Below, in pieces: positions 9,315 to 18,809 of a stretch of DNA of 64,000 nt. The notes below the pieces were generated by a model. It made no database searches. It saw nothing but the letters and a program-made list of their open reading frames with translations, and had not been told where the DNA came from. Position numbers and translations under genes: made by a program. The DNA comes from Pseudofrancisella aestuarii (GTDB lineage Bacteria; Pseudomonadota; Gammaproteobacteria; Francisellales; Francisellaceae), in the NCBI RefSeq assembly GCF_003574475.2, contig NZ_QLIS02000003.1:62001-126000 (forward strand), written 5' to 3'. The first letter of the stretch is position 1, and the number at the start of each line of letters is the position of its first letter.

Positions 9315-9400
9315 TTTTTATAGCAACTTTTTATTTACTTCTCTCAAAGCGAAATATACAATCCTCTCACCTTGATCATAAACCAAGCAAAGAATAGAAA

Positions 9401-10054
9401 ATGATCAAAACACTCCTTAAATTTCTAACAATTACTCTAATATTTATGAATTATGCATACTCATATCAGAATTTTGCTGATAAAAAAATGATTGAACAAG
9501 TTGTAAAAACCTTTGATCTACCATCAGATAAAAATATAACTATGCTGAATATCCAAGACTATCAACAAACAACTGATTATACTTGTGGGCCTGCTGCTAT
9601 TATGACTTTAATGCACTATTACGGTTTATTAAAAGATTCAGACATGAATAAAGAAACTGAGATAAAAATAGCTGAAGAGTTAAAGATAGATAATGACTAT
9701 GGTACGACTCCTGAAAACATGGCAAATTGGTTAAAAACCCATGGTCTTGAGGTTGAGCAAGGAACTAATGGCAATATACAAATGTTAGTAGATAATCTTA
9801 ATAAAGGTATACCAACGCTTGTTGATTGGATTGATTGGGGTGGACACTGGGTTTTAGTAACTGGCTACCAAAAATTAGGGAACTCTGTTGATGATGATAA
9901 AGACTTAATTTTCTTCACAGATCCCGCAGTTCATTTTAATAATGTAAAAACTATTTATGGCCTTACTGCAATAAATCCAGATCGTTTCCAAGCCATGTGG
10001 TTTGATTCAAAACAAGTTCCGGGAATTTATATAACTGTATATAAAAAAGACTAA
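9401..10054 (+). CDS. Secreted C39-like cysteine peptidase family protein
   Basis: A 217-residue protein with a probable Sec signal peptide (hydrophobic stretch about 6-20) and a papain-like fold of the C39-like (Peptidase_C39_2) group. A catalytic triad can be assigned: Cys62 in TDYTCGPAA, His149 in WGGHWVLVTGY and Asp174 in FFTDPA. Free-standing members act outside the cytoplasm; the substrate is unknown. It stands alone, divergent from the arsR operon, with a second copy of the 11-base half site AGCGAAATATA in its upstream region (9348-9358). It is not fused to an ABC exporter, so a bacteriocin-leader peptidase role is not implied. Confidence 0.78.
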   Translation: MIKTLLKFLTITLIFMNYAYSYQNFADKKMIEQVVKTFDLPSDKNITMLNIQDYQQTTDYTCGPAAIMTLMHYYGLLKDSDMNKETEIKIAEELKIDNDYGTTPENMANWLKTHGLEVEQGTNGNIQMLVDNLNKGIPTLVDWIDWGGHWVLVTGYQKLGNSVDDDKDLIFFTDPAVHFNNVKTIYGLTAINPDRFQAMWFDSKQVPGIYITVYKKD

Positions 10055-10156
10055 TAATTTTAAATACATTTTAGTAATAAAAACTATCTTTAATTTTTTT
10101 TGTAGCCAACATATTTGATACAATGTTGATATAGATATGATTACTGGCTATATAAA

Positions 10157-11152
10157 ATGAAAAAAAATATTTTAGTCTTAGGTGCTGGCTCATGGGGAAC
10201 AGCTCTTGCTTTACAACTTGCCTATGCTGGCCATAAAGTTCATATAAGCTCTTGGAGAAAAGAGCATAATGAACAAATGTTAGCCAATAGAAATAATGCC
10301 AAATATATTCCTAGTATCGAAAAGTTTCCAAATAATTTAGAAGCTATAATTGATTGGAAATCATCTATTAATGATTTTGATGAAATACTCATAGCAGCTC
10401 CTAGTTCAGGATTTAAAAGCACTCTACAAGAGTTAAAAGGTTTTATTAAACCTCATCAAGGGATTATCTCTGCAACAAAAGGTTTTTGTCATCAAAGCTA
10501 TAAACTTCTTAATGAAATCGCAAAAGAGTTTTTACCTGATACTAATTTTGCCATTTTAACCGGCCCAAGCTTTGCAAAGGAAGTAGCAAATAAACTTCCA
10601 ACTGCTGTAGTTATCGCATCAGAAGATATAGAATATGCTAAAAAAATCCAGAAACTTTTTAGTTCTGAAACTTTTAGATGCTATACAACTTTAGACATTA
10701 TTGGCGCTCAAGTTGGTGGCGCTGTAAAAAACGTACTAGCGATAGCTGCTGGTATATCAGCTGGGATGAATTTTGGCGTTAATGCTCATGCGGCACTTAT
10801 AACTAGGGGATTAGCAGAGATGAAAAGACTTGGTTTAAAACTAGGCGCTAAGGAGGAAACTTTCCTTGGGCTTAGCTGTCTTGGTGATCTTTTGTTGACA
10901 TGCTCTGATAATCAATCAAGAAATAGAAGATTTGGTTTATATGTTGGCCAAGGCCATAAAATAGAAGAAGCCTTAGCAATGGTTAATAACGTTGTAGAAG
11001 GATACTCAACTGCTGAAGTTGTATACCAATTAGCTAAGATAAATAATGTTGAAATGCCAATTGCTACAGCTACTTATAGAGCTTTATATAATAAAGAAGA
11101 TCCTAAAACTATTGTAAAAGAATTAATGTTAAGAGAATTAAAATCTGAATAG
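10157..11152 (+). CDS. gpsA: Glycerol-3-phosphate dehydrogenase [NAD(P)+]
   Basis: GpsA reduces dihydroxyacetone phosphate to sn-glycerol 3-phosphate, the backbone for phospholipid synthesis, in the cytosol. The 331 residues carry the Rossmann motif GAGSWGTALA near 8-17, the TGPSFAKE segment, the catalytic Lys in GGAVKNVLAIAAG, and the C-terminal substrate-site segment (GLSCLGDLLLTC, SRNRRFG). Length and motifs are typical. It is transcribed alone on the plus strand and converges on the CvpA-like gene. Confidence 0.97.
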   Translation: MKKNILVLGAGSWGTALALQLAYAGHKVHISSWRKEHNEQMLANRNNAKYIPSIEKFPNNLEAIIDWKSSINDFDEILIAAPSSGFKSTLQELKGFIKPHQGIISATKGFCHQSYKLLNEIAKEFLPDTNFAILTGPSFAKEVANKLPTAVVIASEDIEYAKKIQKLFSSETFRCYTTLDIIGAQVGGAVKNVLAIAAGISAGMNFGVNAHAALITRGLAEMKRLGLKLGAKEETFLGLSCLGDLLLTCSDNQSRNRRFGLYVGQGHKIEEALAMVNNVVEGYSTAEVVYQLAKINNVEMPIATATYRALYNKEDPKTIVKELMLRELKSE

Positions 11153-11163
11153 ATTTATATTAT

Positions 11164-11703
11164 TTATTCATCACCAGCAACTTTTTTAGGCACATAGTCT
11201 TTTAAATTGACTTCCTGCATTTCAATTTTTGTATTATATGCATAATCTCCTACTTTAGTAAAAATTGGAGCCATTTGAGAATTCTCCCATAACTCACTAT
11301 CTTTAACATAATCAATAGAACTAATTGTTGAGCATATTATTGAGAATATTAAAACATATTTAATAATTGCAATAAAAAGAGCAAAGAGAGTATTTCCTAT
11401 ACCTTCTTTTTCTTTGTTATTTTTCATGAAAATTTTCATAATCCCAAAAATTATTAAATATGCACATATTAAAACGAATAAAAAAGAGACTACATACGCT
11501 ACACCAGGATCGTCTATTATTGAGCTCATAAAACCATCTCTAATCTTTACAGCAAGTAGCCCAGCTGCAAGCACCGCAAAGATCATCAACACAAATGAAA
11601 CTATATTTTTAAATAAGCCCTTAACTGCTGAAAATAGGCTCAAAATAAAAATAGCTATTATCATAGCTATATCTAGGAAATTTAAACTCTCAAGAAACTC
11701 CAT
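11164..11703 (-). CDS. cvpA: CvpA family membrane protein
   Basis: A 179-residue inner-membrane protein with four predicted helices (about 10-30, 31-52, 65-90, 105-125) and a polar C-terminal tail. The N-terminal pattern LDIAMIIAIFILSLFSAVKGLFKNIVSF matches the CvpA family, first named for colicin V export and linked in various bacteria to envelope stress. It follows radA with an 8-base gap, so both probably share an mRNA. The molecular role is not established for the family. Confidence 0.82.
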   Translation of the reverse strand: MEFLESLNFLDIAMIIAIFILSLFSAVKGLFKNIVSFVLMIFAVLAAGLLAVKIRDGFMSSIIDDPGVAYVVSFLFVLICAYLIIFGIMKIFMKNNKEKEGIGNTLFALFIAIIKYVLIFSIICSTISSIDYVKDSELWENSQMAPIFTKVGDYAYNTKIEMQEVNLKDYVPKKVAGDE

Positions 11704-11711
11704 TTTTACAC

Positions 11712-13082
11712 CTACTTTAATATTTCTTTTAACTGATTCAAGTTAGTTATAGTAATTAAATCTATACCTTCTAATTCTAATACTTTTGTCACATTTGCTT
11801 TAGGCACAATTATTTTTTTAAAACCATGCTTTCTAGCTTCATTTATCCTCTCTATACCATATGGAATAGGTCTTATTTCTCCTGAAAGTCCAACCTCGCC
11901 TATGATCATCATATCTTTAGGTATTTCAATCTCCTTGATACTTGAATAAATAATTAAAACTAATGCTAAATCTATACTAGTTTCAGCTATTTTAATACCG
12001 CCAACTACATTTATAAATACATCTTTATCATATAAATCAATATGCATATATCTTTGGATAATTGCTAAAATCATGGCTAACCTATTTGTATCAATGCCAA
12101 CACATAACCTTCTTGGTGGCTGATTTATATTTTTATCAACTACTAAAGATTGTAGCTCTACAAGCAAAGGTCTAGTTCCCTCCCAAACTGAAACTATAGC
12201 ACTTCCTATTAGATTAGTTCTTCCATTATTAAGAAATATTGCTGATGGGTTTTTAACCTCTTTCATACCCATATCTGTCATTGCAAAGACACCTATCTCA
12301 TTGACAGCACCAAATCTATTTTTCAATGCTCGCATAAGGCGATACCTACCATTATCTTGAGCTTCTAAAAATATAACAGCATCAACTATATGCTCTAATA
12401 CCCTAGGCCCAGCAACCTCTCCAGATTTTGTAACGTGCCCTACTAAAAAAACTGCTATTTCGTTTTGCTTAGCTACCTGAGTAATATAGGCCGAAGATTC
12501 TCTAACTTGGGAAACACCTCCAACCATTGACTGAAGCTCTGGATTATATATAGTCTGAATTGAATCTATAACAACAACTTCAGGCCTCTCAGTAACTAAA
12601 TAATTAGCTATTATTTCAACATTAGTTTCGCACATAACAAGTAAATTATCTGAAGGAAGCTTAAGTCTCCTAGCTCTTAAAGCTATTTGCTCCAAAGATT
12701 CCTCACCACTTACATAAAGTACTTTTTTTTCTTGAGATAAATGAGCCATCACTTGTAGTAATATAGATGATTTGCCTATTCCTGGATCACCTCCCACCAA
12801 AGATACAGAGCCTCTAACGATCCCACCACCTAGAACTCTATCAAATTCTTTAATATGAGTAAGAATTCTAGATTTGTTTTCATTTGTGATCTTATCTAAA
12901 GTTACTGCTTTTGAAATATTTCCAGAAAACCCTTTTCGGGAAACACTATTAGATTTATTCTCTTTTACCTGAATTTCTTCAACTAAAGTATTCCACTCCC
13001 CACAATTATGGCATTGACCTTGCCACCTAGGAGAATCCATACCACAATTTTGACATATAAAGACTATCTTTTGTTTAGCCAT
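11712..13082 (-). CDS. radA: DNA repair protein RadA (Sms)
   Basis: RadA is a RecA-like, DnaB-type ATPase that promotes branch migration during recombination. The 456 residues show an N-terminal C4 zinc finger (CQNCGMDSPRWQGQCHNCG, about 10-28), Walker A GGDPGIGKSS near 92-101, the RadA-specific KNRFG motif, and a C-terminal Lon-protease-like domain without a catalytic dyad. Length is standard. It lies directly downstream of the PilZ-like gene (start at 13082, upstream stop at 13083) and upstream of cvpA in a minus-strand unit. Confidence 0.97.
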   Translation of the reverse strand: MAKQKIVFICQNCGMDSPRWQGQCHNCGEWNTLVEEIQVKENKSNSVSRKGFSGNISKAVTLDKITNENKSRILTHIKEFDRVLGGGIVRGSVSLVGGDPGIGKSSILLQVMAHLSQEKKVLYVSGEESLEQIALRARRLKLPSDNLLVMCETNVEIIANYLVTERPEVVVIDSIQTIYNPELQSMVGGVSQVRESSAYITQVAKQNEIAVFLVGHVTKSGEVAGPRVLEHIVDAVIFLEAQDNGRYRLMRALKNRFGAVNEIGVFAMTDMGMKEVKNPSAIFLNNGRTNLIGSAIVSVWEGTRPLLVELQSLVVDKNINQPPRRLCVGIDTNRLAMILAIIQRYMHIDLYDKDVFINVVGGIKIAETSIDLALVLIIYSSIKEIEIPKDMMIIGEVGLSGEIRPIPYGIERINEARKHGFKKIIVPKANVTKVLELEGIDLITITNLNQLKEILK

Positions 13083-13826
13083 TTATTGCTTCTTCCCTTT
13101 ATATCCCAATAAATATCTAGAAATTACTTTTTCTGTTTCTGATGCATTAGGACCTATAAGCTGAACCCAATATTTATGAGCATCCTCATCATCTTGTTCT
13201 ATAGCTCTGACACTTTTAGGAAGCACAGAAATCACTCTAGCCTCACAACCTACTTGCTCATGAAGTTCTGTTAAGGTAACAGATATTCTAACTATGCTAT
13301 CTAATTCTAAAATTTTATTACTTTTTATTTCAATCCCGCCATCTTTAATAGCCTTTAAATACTTAGCATGGGCATCTTCTCTATTTTCAAAAATATAATT
13401 AACTTCTAACTGAATATCTTCTTCTTCATAGTCATATCCTGAATATCCTTCTGCGATAGAAGATTCTTCTTTTGATAAGCTATCCTCTTGTTCAGCGATT
13501 TCTTCTTGTAGCTCATTTTCTAATATTTCTTCTTCCATGAAGTCACTTTTAATATCAGATACTTCGCCTAAATCTATCTCAATAACATTTACAGGTTCAT
13601 CTGTATCTTCATCACTATCAACTTCATTATTTTCTATATACTCAGGCTCCACATCTAAGTCATTTTCAAGCCCTTCTTTTTCAAGAAAATCATCATCCCT
13701 AATATCTTCTAACTTTGAATGTTTTTTCTTTGAGAGGCCTAATAAATCTTTATCTGTTGTTCCTTTCTTAGAATCTGAACTGCCCTTCTTGGATGAGCCT
13801 TGCCTTAATAAATCTAACCTACTCAT
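13083..13826 (-). CDS. PilZ-like domain protein with acidic N-terminal region
   Basis: A 247-residue protein in two parts. Residues 1-40 are Lys/Ser-rich and about 40-140 very acidic, with low complexity. Residues about 146-240 resemble an atypical PilZ domain: a KAIKDGGIEIKSN strand-turn, RISVTLTELHEQVGCEA, VISVLP and a closing YWVQLIGP strand. PilZ domains of this sort serve in type IV pilus assembly; the RxxxR and DxSxxG residues that bind cyclic-di-GMP are not visible. The gene overlaps the upstream DedA stop by four bases and abuts radA. The PilZ assignment is a pattern judgement, not certain. Confidence 0.6.
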   Translation of the reverse strand: MSRLDLLRQGSSKKGSSDSKKGTTDKDLLGLSKKKHSKLEDIRDDDFLEKEGLENDLDVEPEYIENNEVDSDEDTDEPVNVIEIDLGEVSDIKSDFMEEEILENELQEEIAEQEDSLSKEESSIAEGYSGYDYEEEDIQLEVNYIFENREDAHAKYLKAIKDGGIEIKSNKILELDSIVRISVTLTELHEQVGCEARVISVLPKSVRAIEQDDEDAHKYWVQLIGPNASETEKVISRYLLGYKGKKQ

Positions 13827-14413
13827 TTACTTCTCTTTGTCCTTTTCACAATCTTAAAAATACAAAAAACAATGGTGGATATAAATAGCAAAATAACAAA
13901 TGAAATAAATTTATGCTCTTTTATCCATTTTCCTAAATGAAAATGAGAAAAAGCTCTTAAAACTGCATGGCCAGAAAAATATCCTATTGTTATATAAATA
14001 AAAGACCACACAAAACTGCTTAGGAAATCAAAAGCAAAAAATTTTAATCTTTTAATCTTACTTATCCCTACCACAAAAATAGTGATAGTCCTTAACCCAT
14101 ATAAAAACCTAATGCTTAAAATAGCCCAATAATCATATTTATCTAATAACCTTAAAGATTTATTTACTTTTTCATTCCATGATGGACGTTTAAGTAATAT
14201 TTTTTCTCCAGCTATTCTAGAAATAGTAAAAACTGTATTATCATGTAGCACCGCACCTAATCCTGATGCTAAAATTACTAAAGGATAATGAAGTAAGCCA
14301 ACAGCTGTCGCTATCCCAACAACTATTAAGAAAATCTCACCCTCAACCATAACTCCAATAAAAACGGCTAAATATCCCCAGTGAACAATCATATCCCAGA
14401 ATTCGTGGCTCAT
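13823..14413 (-). CDS. DedA family membrane protein
   Basis: A 196-residue polytopic protein of the DedA (SNARE-associated/VTT) family, which includes the undecaprenyl-phosphate and phospholipid flippases of bacterial inner membranes. Visible signatures: an acidic residue in the first re-entrant segment (VMVEGEIFLIVVGIATAVG), the GAVLHDNTVFTISRIAGE segment, and the conserved RFLYGLRTITIFVVG motif with Arg residues needed in family members. Four to five membrane helices. It is followed by the PilZ-like gene with a four-base overlap. Confidence 0.87.
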   Translation of the reverse strand: MSHEFWDMIVHWGYLAVFIGVMVEGEIFLIVVGIATAVGLLHYPLVILASGLGAVLHDNTVFTISRIAGEKILLKRPSWNEKVNKSLRLLDKYDYWAILSIRFLYGLRTITIFVVGISKIKRLKFFAFDFLSSFVWSFIYITIGYFSGHAVLRAFSHFHLGKWIKEHKFISFVILLFISTIVFCIFKIVKRTKRSK

Positions 14414-14431
14414 TACTTCTCCCTATCCACT

Positions 14432-15493
14432 TTAAAGGTTATTGTAACTTTTAGTTATTAAAAACTCATCCATTAGCACTAAAGCTAACATTGCTTCGGC
14501 AACTGGTACCCCTCTAATACCTACACAAGGATCATGACGACCTTTAGTTATTAAAGTAGTATTTTCTCCATGAATATCTATGGTTCGACCGAGCTGTAAT
14601 ATACTTGATGTTGGTTTAAAGGCCATTTTAACAACAATATCTTGACCAGAAGATATCCCTCCAAGGGTTCCTCCTGAGTGATTTGATAAAAATCCATCTT
14701 CCTTTGTAATTTCATCACGATGCTGACTGCCTTTCTGAGATACGACATCAAAACCATCTCCGATAGAAACTGCTTTAACTGCATTTATCGATAACATGGC
14801 ATAAGCTATTATCGCATCTAATCTATCAAAAACTGGGCGACCCAAACCAGCTTCAACTCCAGTTGCAATTACTGTAACTTCTGCACCTATTGAATCGCCT
14901 TCTTTGCGAATTCTATGAATCAGCTCTTGACACTTAGGCACAGCATTTTCATCTGCTAGGAAAAAAGGGTTTTGAGATATAAAATTTCTATCTTTAAGCT
15001 CTGCCTTTACATCACCAATTTGTGAACAATAACCAAAAATATCTATACCATGGGCTTTTAATATCTTTTTAGCAATAGCTCCTGCAGCAACTCGCATAGC
15101 AGTTTCTCTAGCTGATGACCTGCCACCGCCACGATAATCTCTTATTCCATATTTTTTAAAATATGTATAATCTGCATGACCTGGTCTAAACTTATCTTTT
15201 ATATCACCATAATCTTTAGATTTCTGATCTTGGTTTTTTATTACTAAGCCGATTGGTGTACCAGTAGTTTTACCCTCAAAAACTCCAGATATTATTTTAA
15301 CTTCATCTGGCTCTTTTCTTTGAGTTGTATATTTTGATTGCCCTGGCTTTCTACGATCTAATTCTATTTGAATATCCTCTTCAGTAAGAGGAATGTTTGG
15401 AGGACAACCATCTATAATAGCTGCTAAAGAATCACCATGACTCTCTCCACATGTCGTAACTCTAAATAAGTTTCCAAAGGTATTACCCGACAT
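14432..15493 (-). CDS. aroC: Chorismate synthase
   Basis: AroC converts 5-enolpyruvylshikimate 3-phosphate to chorismate with reduced FMN, the last shikimate-pathway step; chorismate is also the substrate of UbiC encoded at 472-1002. The 353 residues start with the signature [18 protein letters not shown] and include [25 protein letters not shown] (given in part) and the [12 protein letters not shown] and [17 protein letters not shown] segments. Length is typical. It lies between prmB and the DedA gene on the minus strand. Confidence 0.98.
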   Translation of the reverse strand: MSGNTFGNLFRVTTCGESHGDSLAAIIDGCPPNIPLTEEDIQIELDRRKPGQSKYTTQRKEPDEVKIISGVFEGKTTGTPIGLVIKNQDQKSKDYGDIKDKFRPGHADYTYFKKYGIRDYRGGGRSSARETAMRVAAGAIAKKILKAHGIDIFGYCSQIGDVKAELKDRNFISQNPFFLADENAVPKCQELIHRIRKEGDSIGAEVTVIATGVEAGLGRPVFDRLDAIIAYAMLSINAVKAVSIGDGFDVVSQKGSQHRDEITKEDGFLSNHSGGTLGGISSGQDIVVKMAFKPTSSILQLGRTIDIHGENTTLITKGRHDPCVGIRGVPVAEAMLALVLMDEFLITKSYNNL

Positions 15494-15563
15494 AAGAATA
15501 TATATTTAAAATATTATTAACTAATATAATAACATAAAAGAAAATTCTTTCAGATATAACACT

Positions 15564-16508
15564 CTACTTACTAAAATAATTAATAAATAAACTCTTATAC
15601 TTAATTAGCTCTTCATAAGTTAATAAAAATACTCCATCACCACCTTCGGCAAAACTTAACCATGTGAATGGAATATCTGGACACATTTCCATTAAAGCAT
15701 ACTGACTATTTCCGACTTCAACGATTAATATTCCTTCTTCAGTTAGGTGCTGATCAGCCTCTAGAATAATTTTCTTTGCTAGATCTAAACCATCTTCACC
15801 AGCTTCTAATGCTAATTTAGGCTCAAAATGGTACTCTCTAGGCATAGAATCTATATCTTCTTTATCCACATACGGAGGATTAGAGATTATTACATCAAAT
15901 TTTTTATTGCCAAGATTAGCAAATAAGTCAGACTTAACAGTTTTCACTCTGTCTGTAAGATTATGTTTTCTAATATTAAGCTTAGCTACGCTTAATGCAT
16001 CATCAGAGATATCAACTAATGTAACATCTGCATTTTCAAATACTGTCGCACAAGCTATCCCTATGCAACCACTTCCCGTACAAAGATCTAATACTTCTGT
16101 AATCTCATCAACATCTGCGACCCATGGGGTAAAACTATTTCTTATTAACTCTGCTACTGGAGATCTTGGTATGATAACCCTCTCATCTATATCAAACTCC
16201 ATATCGGCAAACCAAGCCTTTTTTAGGATATATGGTAAAGGCTTTCTCAAATAAGCTCTTTGATAAACATATTTAATTATCTTCTCTTTTTCTTCAGTAA
16301 GAAGATTGGCACCTATCATATTACTATCAATATCCGTAGAAATGTTTAAAGCAGATAACACTAAATGTATTGCTTCATCCCATGCTGTTTCAGATCCATG
16401 TCCAAAGTAAACTTTTTGTTGAGTCATCTCAGAAATAGTCCAACGGATATAATCTCTTATAGTAGTTAGATTTTTTATAATATCTTGTTTTTTTACATCA
16501 CTAAACAT
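15564..16508 (-). CDS. prmB: Ribosomal protein uL3 N5-glutamine methyltransferase PrmB
   Basis: PrmB methylates a glutamine of ribosomal protein uL3 using SAM. The 314 residues contain the SAM-site motif DLCTGSGCIGIACA near 140 and the catalytic NPPY motif (ISNPPYVDKEDIDSMP). The sequence after NPPY (PREYHFEPKLALEAGEDGLD) and the N-terminal helical domain with the HG-E-AWDEA segment separate it from the related release-factor enzyme PrmC. Start at 16508 follows an AGG-containing ribosome site; the gene follows cysS with a three-base gap. Confidence 0.93.
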   Translation of the reverse strand: MFSDVKKQDIIKNLTTIRDYIRWTISEMTQQKVYFGHGSETAWDEAIHLVLSALNISTDIDSNMIGANLLTEEKEKIIKYVYQRAYLRKPLPYILKKAWFADMEFDIDERVIIPRSPVAELIRNSFTPWVADVDEITEVLDLCTGSGCIGIACATVFENADVTLVDISDDALSVAKLNIRKHNLTDRVKTVKSDLFANLGNKKFDVIISNPPYVDKEDIDSMPREYHFEPKLALEAGEDGLDLAKKIILEADQHLTEEGILIVEVGNSQYALMEMCPDIPFTWLSFAEGGDGVFLLTYEELIKYKSLFINYFSK

Positions 16509-16511
16509 TTA

Positions 16512-17891
16512 TTAGCCTCTTTTCCAGATTGTACCTTTAGCAGTATCTTCCAAAACAATTCCTTGCTTTAATAAGTCATCTCTTATTTTATCTGCTTCAG
16601 CATAATCTTTATTTGCTTTAGCTTTTACTCTTTCATCAATTAAATTTTGAATTGAATCAACATCTATATTCGTAGCACTATTAAAGTACTCTTCAGCACT
16701 TGTAAATAAAATTCCTAATACATCACATAGCTTTCTCAAAAGGAAAGCATATCCTGATGCTTTATAAGCGCTTTTTGTTTTCAATACATTAATTTCTTTA
16801 GCTAAAGAAAATAATACTGCTAAAGCTTCTGGAGTATTAAAATCATTATCCATTGCTTTTATAAACTTAGCTTCATATTCTTCAGCATCATCTGGTAAAT
16901 TAACCTCTACAGGTTCTATATCTCTTAACGCAGTAAACAATCTCTCTACAGATGCTTTAGCATTATCTAAGTTTTCTTTAGAATAGTTTATTTCACTTCT
17001 ATAATTTGTTGATGCCAAAAAATATCTTATAACTTCAGGATGATATTCATCTAACACATCAACTATCGTAAAAAAGTTATTCAAAGATTTTGACATCTTT
17101 TCAGCATTAACTTTTACCATTCCTGAATGCATCCAGTAATTAGCAAAAGTACATTCATTACATGCTTCAGATTGGGCAATCTCATTCTCGTGGTGAGGGA
17201 ATCTCAAATCTGACCCACCAGCATGAATATCAAAAGTTTTACCAAGTAATTTTTTAGACATTGCTGAACACTCTATATGCCAGCCTGGTCTACCAGCCCC
17301 CCAAGGTGAATTCCAAGCAGGTTCACCCTCTTTAGACATTTTCCAAAGAACAAAATCTAAAGGGTTTTCTTTTTCTTCAACCACATCCACTCTTGAACCT
17401 TGCTGTAAAGCCTCAAGATTTTGCTTACTTAACTTCCCATAGCCATCAAATTTGTCTACCCTATAGAAAACATCTCCATTAGTTCCCTGATACGCGTATC
17501 CCTTATCAATCAAATCACTTATCATAGCTATCATTTCTGGAATAGTCTCTGTTGCTCTAGGCTCACTAGTTGGTCTTAATATGTTTAACTTATCAAAAAC
17601 ATCATGCATTGCTTTTATATTTCTAGCTACAAGGTCAGTTGTTGATTCATTATTTTCATTTGCTCTTTTGATAATTTTGTCATCAATGTCTGTAATATTT
17701 CTAACTAGATTTACATCATACCCTCTATATTTGAAATACCTATTAATAACATCAAAAGCTATATATGTTCTAGCATGTCCTATATGACAATCATCATATA
17801 CTGTGACACCACATGCATACATTTTTATTTTATTAGGTTCTATTGGTTTAAATTCTTCTTTTTGTCCACTAAGCGAATTGTATAAAATCAT
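16512..17891 (-). CDS. cysS: Cysteinyl-tRNA synthetase
   Basis: CysRS charges tRNA-Cys. The 459 residues show the class I HIGH motif (DDCHIGHARTYIAFD near 33-47), the zinc-binding Cys/His set (C28 in YACGVTVYD, the ECSAMS Cys and the HHENE segment) and the KMSKSLNNF motif near 269-277, followed by a helical anticodon-binding region. Length is normal for gammaproteobacteria. It is the upstream member of an apparent cysS-prmB pair. Confidence 0.98.
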   Translation of the reverse strand: MILYNSLSGQKEEFKPIEPNKIKMYACGVTVYDDCHIGHARTYIAFDVINRYFKYRGYDVNLVRNITDIDDKIIKRANENNESTTDLVARNIKAMHDVFDKLNILRPTSEPRATETIPEMIAMISDLIDKGYAYQGTNGDVFYRVDKFDGYGKLSKQNLEALQQGSRVDVVEEKENPLDFVLWKMSKEGEPAWNSPWGAGRPGWHIECSAMSKKLLGKTFDIHAGGSDLRFPHHENEIAQSEACNECTFANYWMHSGMVKVNAEKMSKSLNNFFTIVDVLDEYHPEVIRYFLASTNYRSEINYSKENLDNAKASVERLFTALRDIEPVEVNLPDDAEEYEAKFIKAMDNDFNTPEALAVLFSLAKEINVLKTKSAYKASGYAFLLRKLCDVLGILFTSAEEYFNSATNIDVDSIQNLIDERVKAKANKDYAEADKIRDDLLKQGIVLEDTAKGTIWKRG

Positions 17892-17977
17892 TTAAAATCT
17901 TCTCTTACTAAATAATTTAGAATAAAAATATCGTACAAGTATAACTAATTTTCAAAGCATTTAGAATTGCTAAAAAA

Positions 17978-18739
17978 TTAATAGAATAATGGCATACTCT
18001 GTTTTTGATTACTTATAATTTGTTCTCTACATTCTTCTATATCTATTTTCTTTTGCTTTGCTATTTTCTCTAAAACCTCTAAGAGTAAATATGGCATGCC
18101 AACATCATTTTCAGGTAGTTTCTTTAGCCATGGCCAAGCTGAAGGATTATCTGTTTCTAATAAAACTCTATCTATAGGCAACAACTCTAAAATTTTTTGA
18201 ATTTTCTTACTAAATAAAACCTCTAATCCAATAGTAAAATATCCTCCCAAAGCCAAATAATCAACTAACAATTCTAAAGGTCCGTTATACCAATGGATAA
18301 TAAAATTGTTGTGACTATATTTTTGAAGATAATTTAAAACGTCCTTCTCTGCTCCACTAGTATGTAAGTTTAATAATTTATCTTTCATTAAAGAGCTAGA
18401 AAGAATATATTCAAAAACATCCAATTGATCATCATATGGAGAAGCATAGTCTAAGAATCTTCTATCTAAACCTATTTCACCTATCATCAAAGATTTATCT
18501 AAATACTCATCTATAATCTCTATATTTTTAGAATACTTCGATGCCTTCCATGGATGAACTCCAAATGAACTTTTTATAATATTCGGGTTTAATGATTCTA
18601 ATTTCACATTCCGCAAATATGATTGAATATCCATGCTAACAGCGAAAAGTTTTATATTAAGCTTTTCACATTGATTTATAACTTTTAATAGCTGATTATC
18701 GGTATAAGCATCAACATGAATATGCGCATCTACTAACAT
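17978..18739 (-). CDS. TatD family metal-dependent hydrolase
   Basis: A 253-residue TIM-barrel amidohydrolase of the TatD group (3'-5' DNases and related enzymes). Metal-site residues are in place: HIH at 6-8, Glu in IGEIGLDRRF, His in LLNLHTSG, His in FIIHWYNG and Asp in LLETDNPSAWPW. GVHPW is also typical. It is more diverged than housekeeping TatD or YcfH, so the substrate is uncertain. It stands alone, divergent from pnuC with only 70 bases between starts. Confidence 0.82.
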   Translation of the reverse strand: MLVDAHIHVDAYTDNQLLKVINQCEKLNIKLFAVSMDIQSYLRNVKLESLNPNIIKSSFGVHPWKASKYSKNIEIIDEYLDKSLMIGEIGLDRRFLDYASPYDDQLDVFEYILSSSLMKDKLLNLHTSGAEKDVLNYLQKYSHNNFIIHWYNGPLELLVDYLALGGYFTIGLEVLFSKKIQKILELLPIDRVLLETDNPSAWPWLKKLPENDVGMPYLLLEVLEKIAKQKKIDIEECREQIISNQKQSMPLFY

Positions 18740-18809
18740 TAGTTATTTCTCTTTTATAGAACTAGCTTTTATGTTAAAACTAATAACAAAATATTTCTAA
18801 ACTTTATTT

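Noticed and set aside
9401-10054. C39-like protein as a bacteriocin-processing exporter
   Set aside because: There is a signal peptide and no ABC or membrane domain, and no precursor peptide gene nearby.
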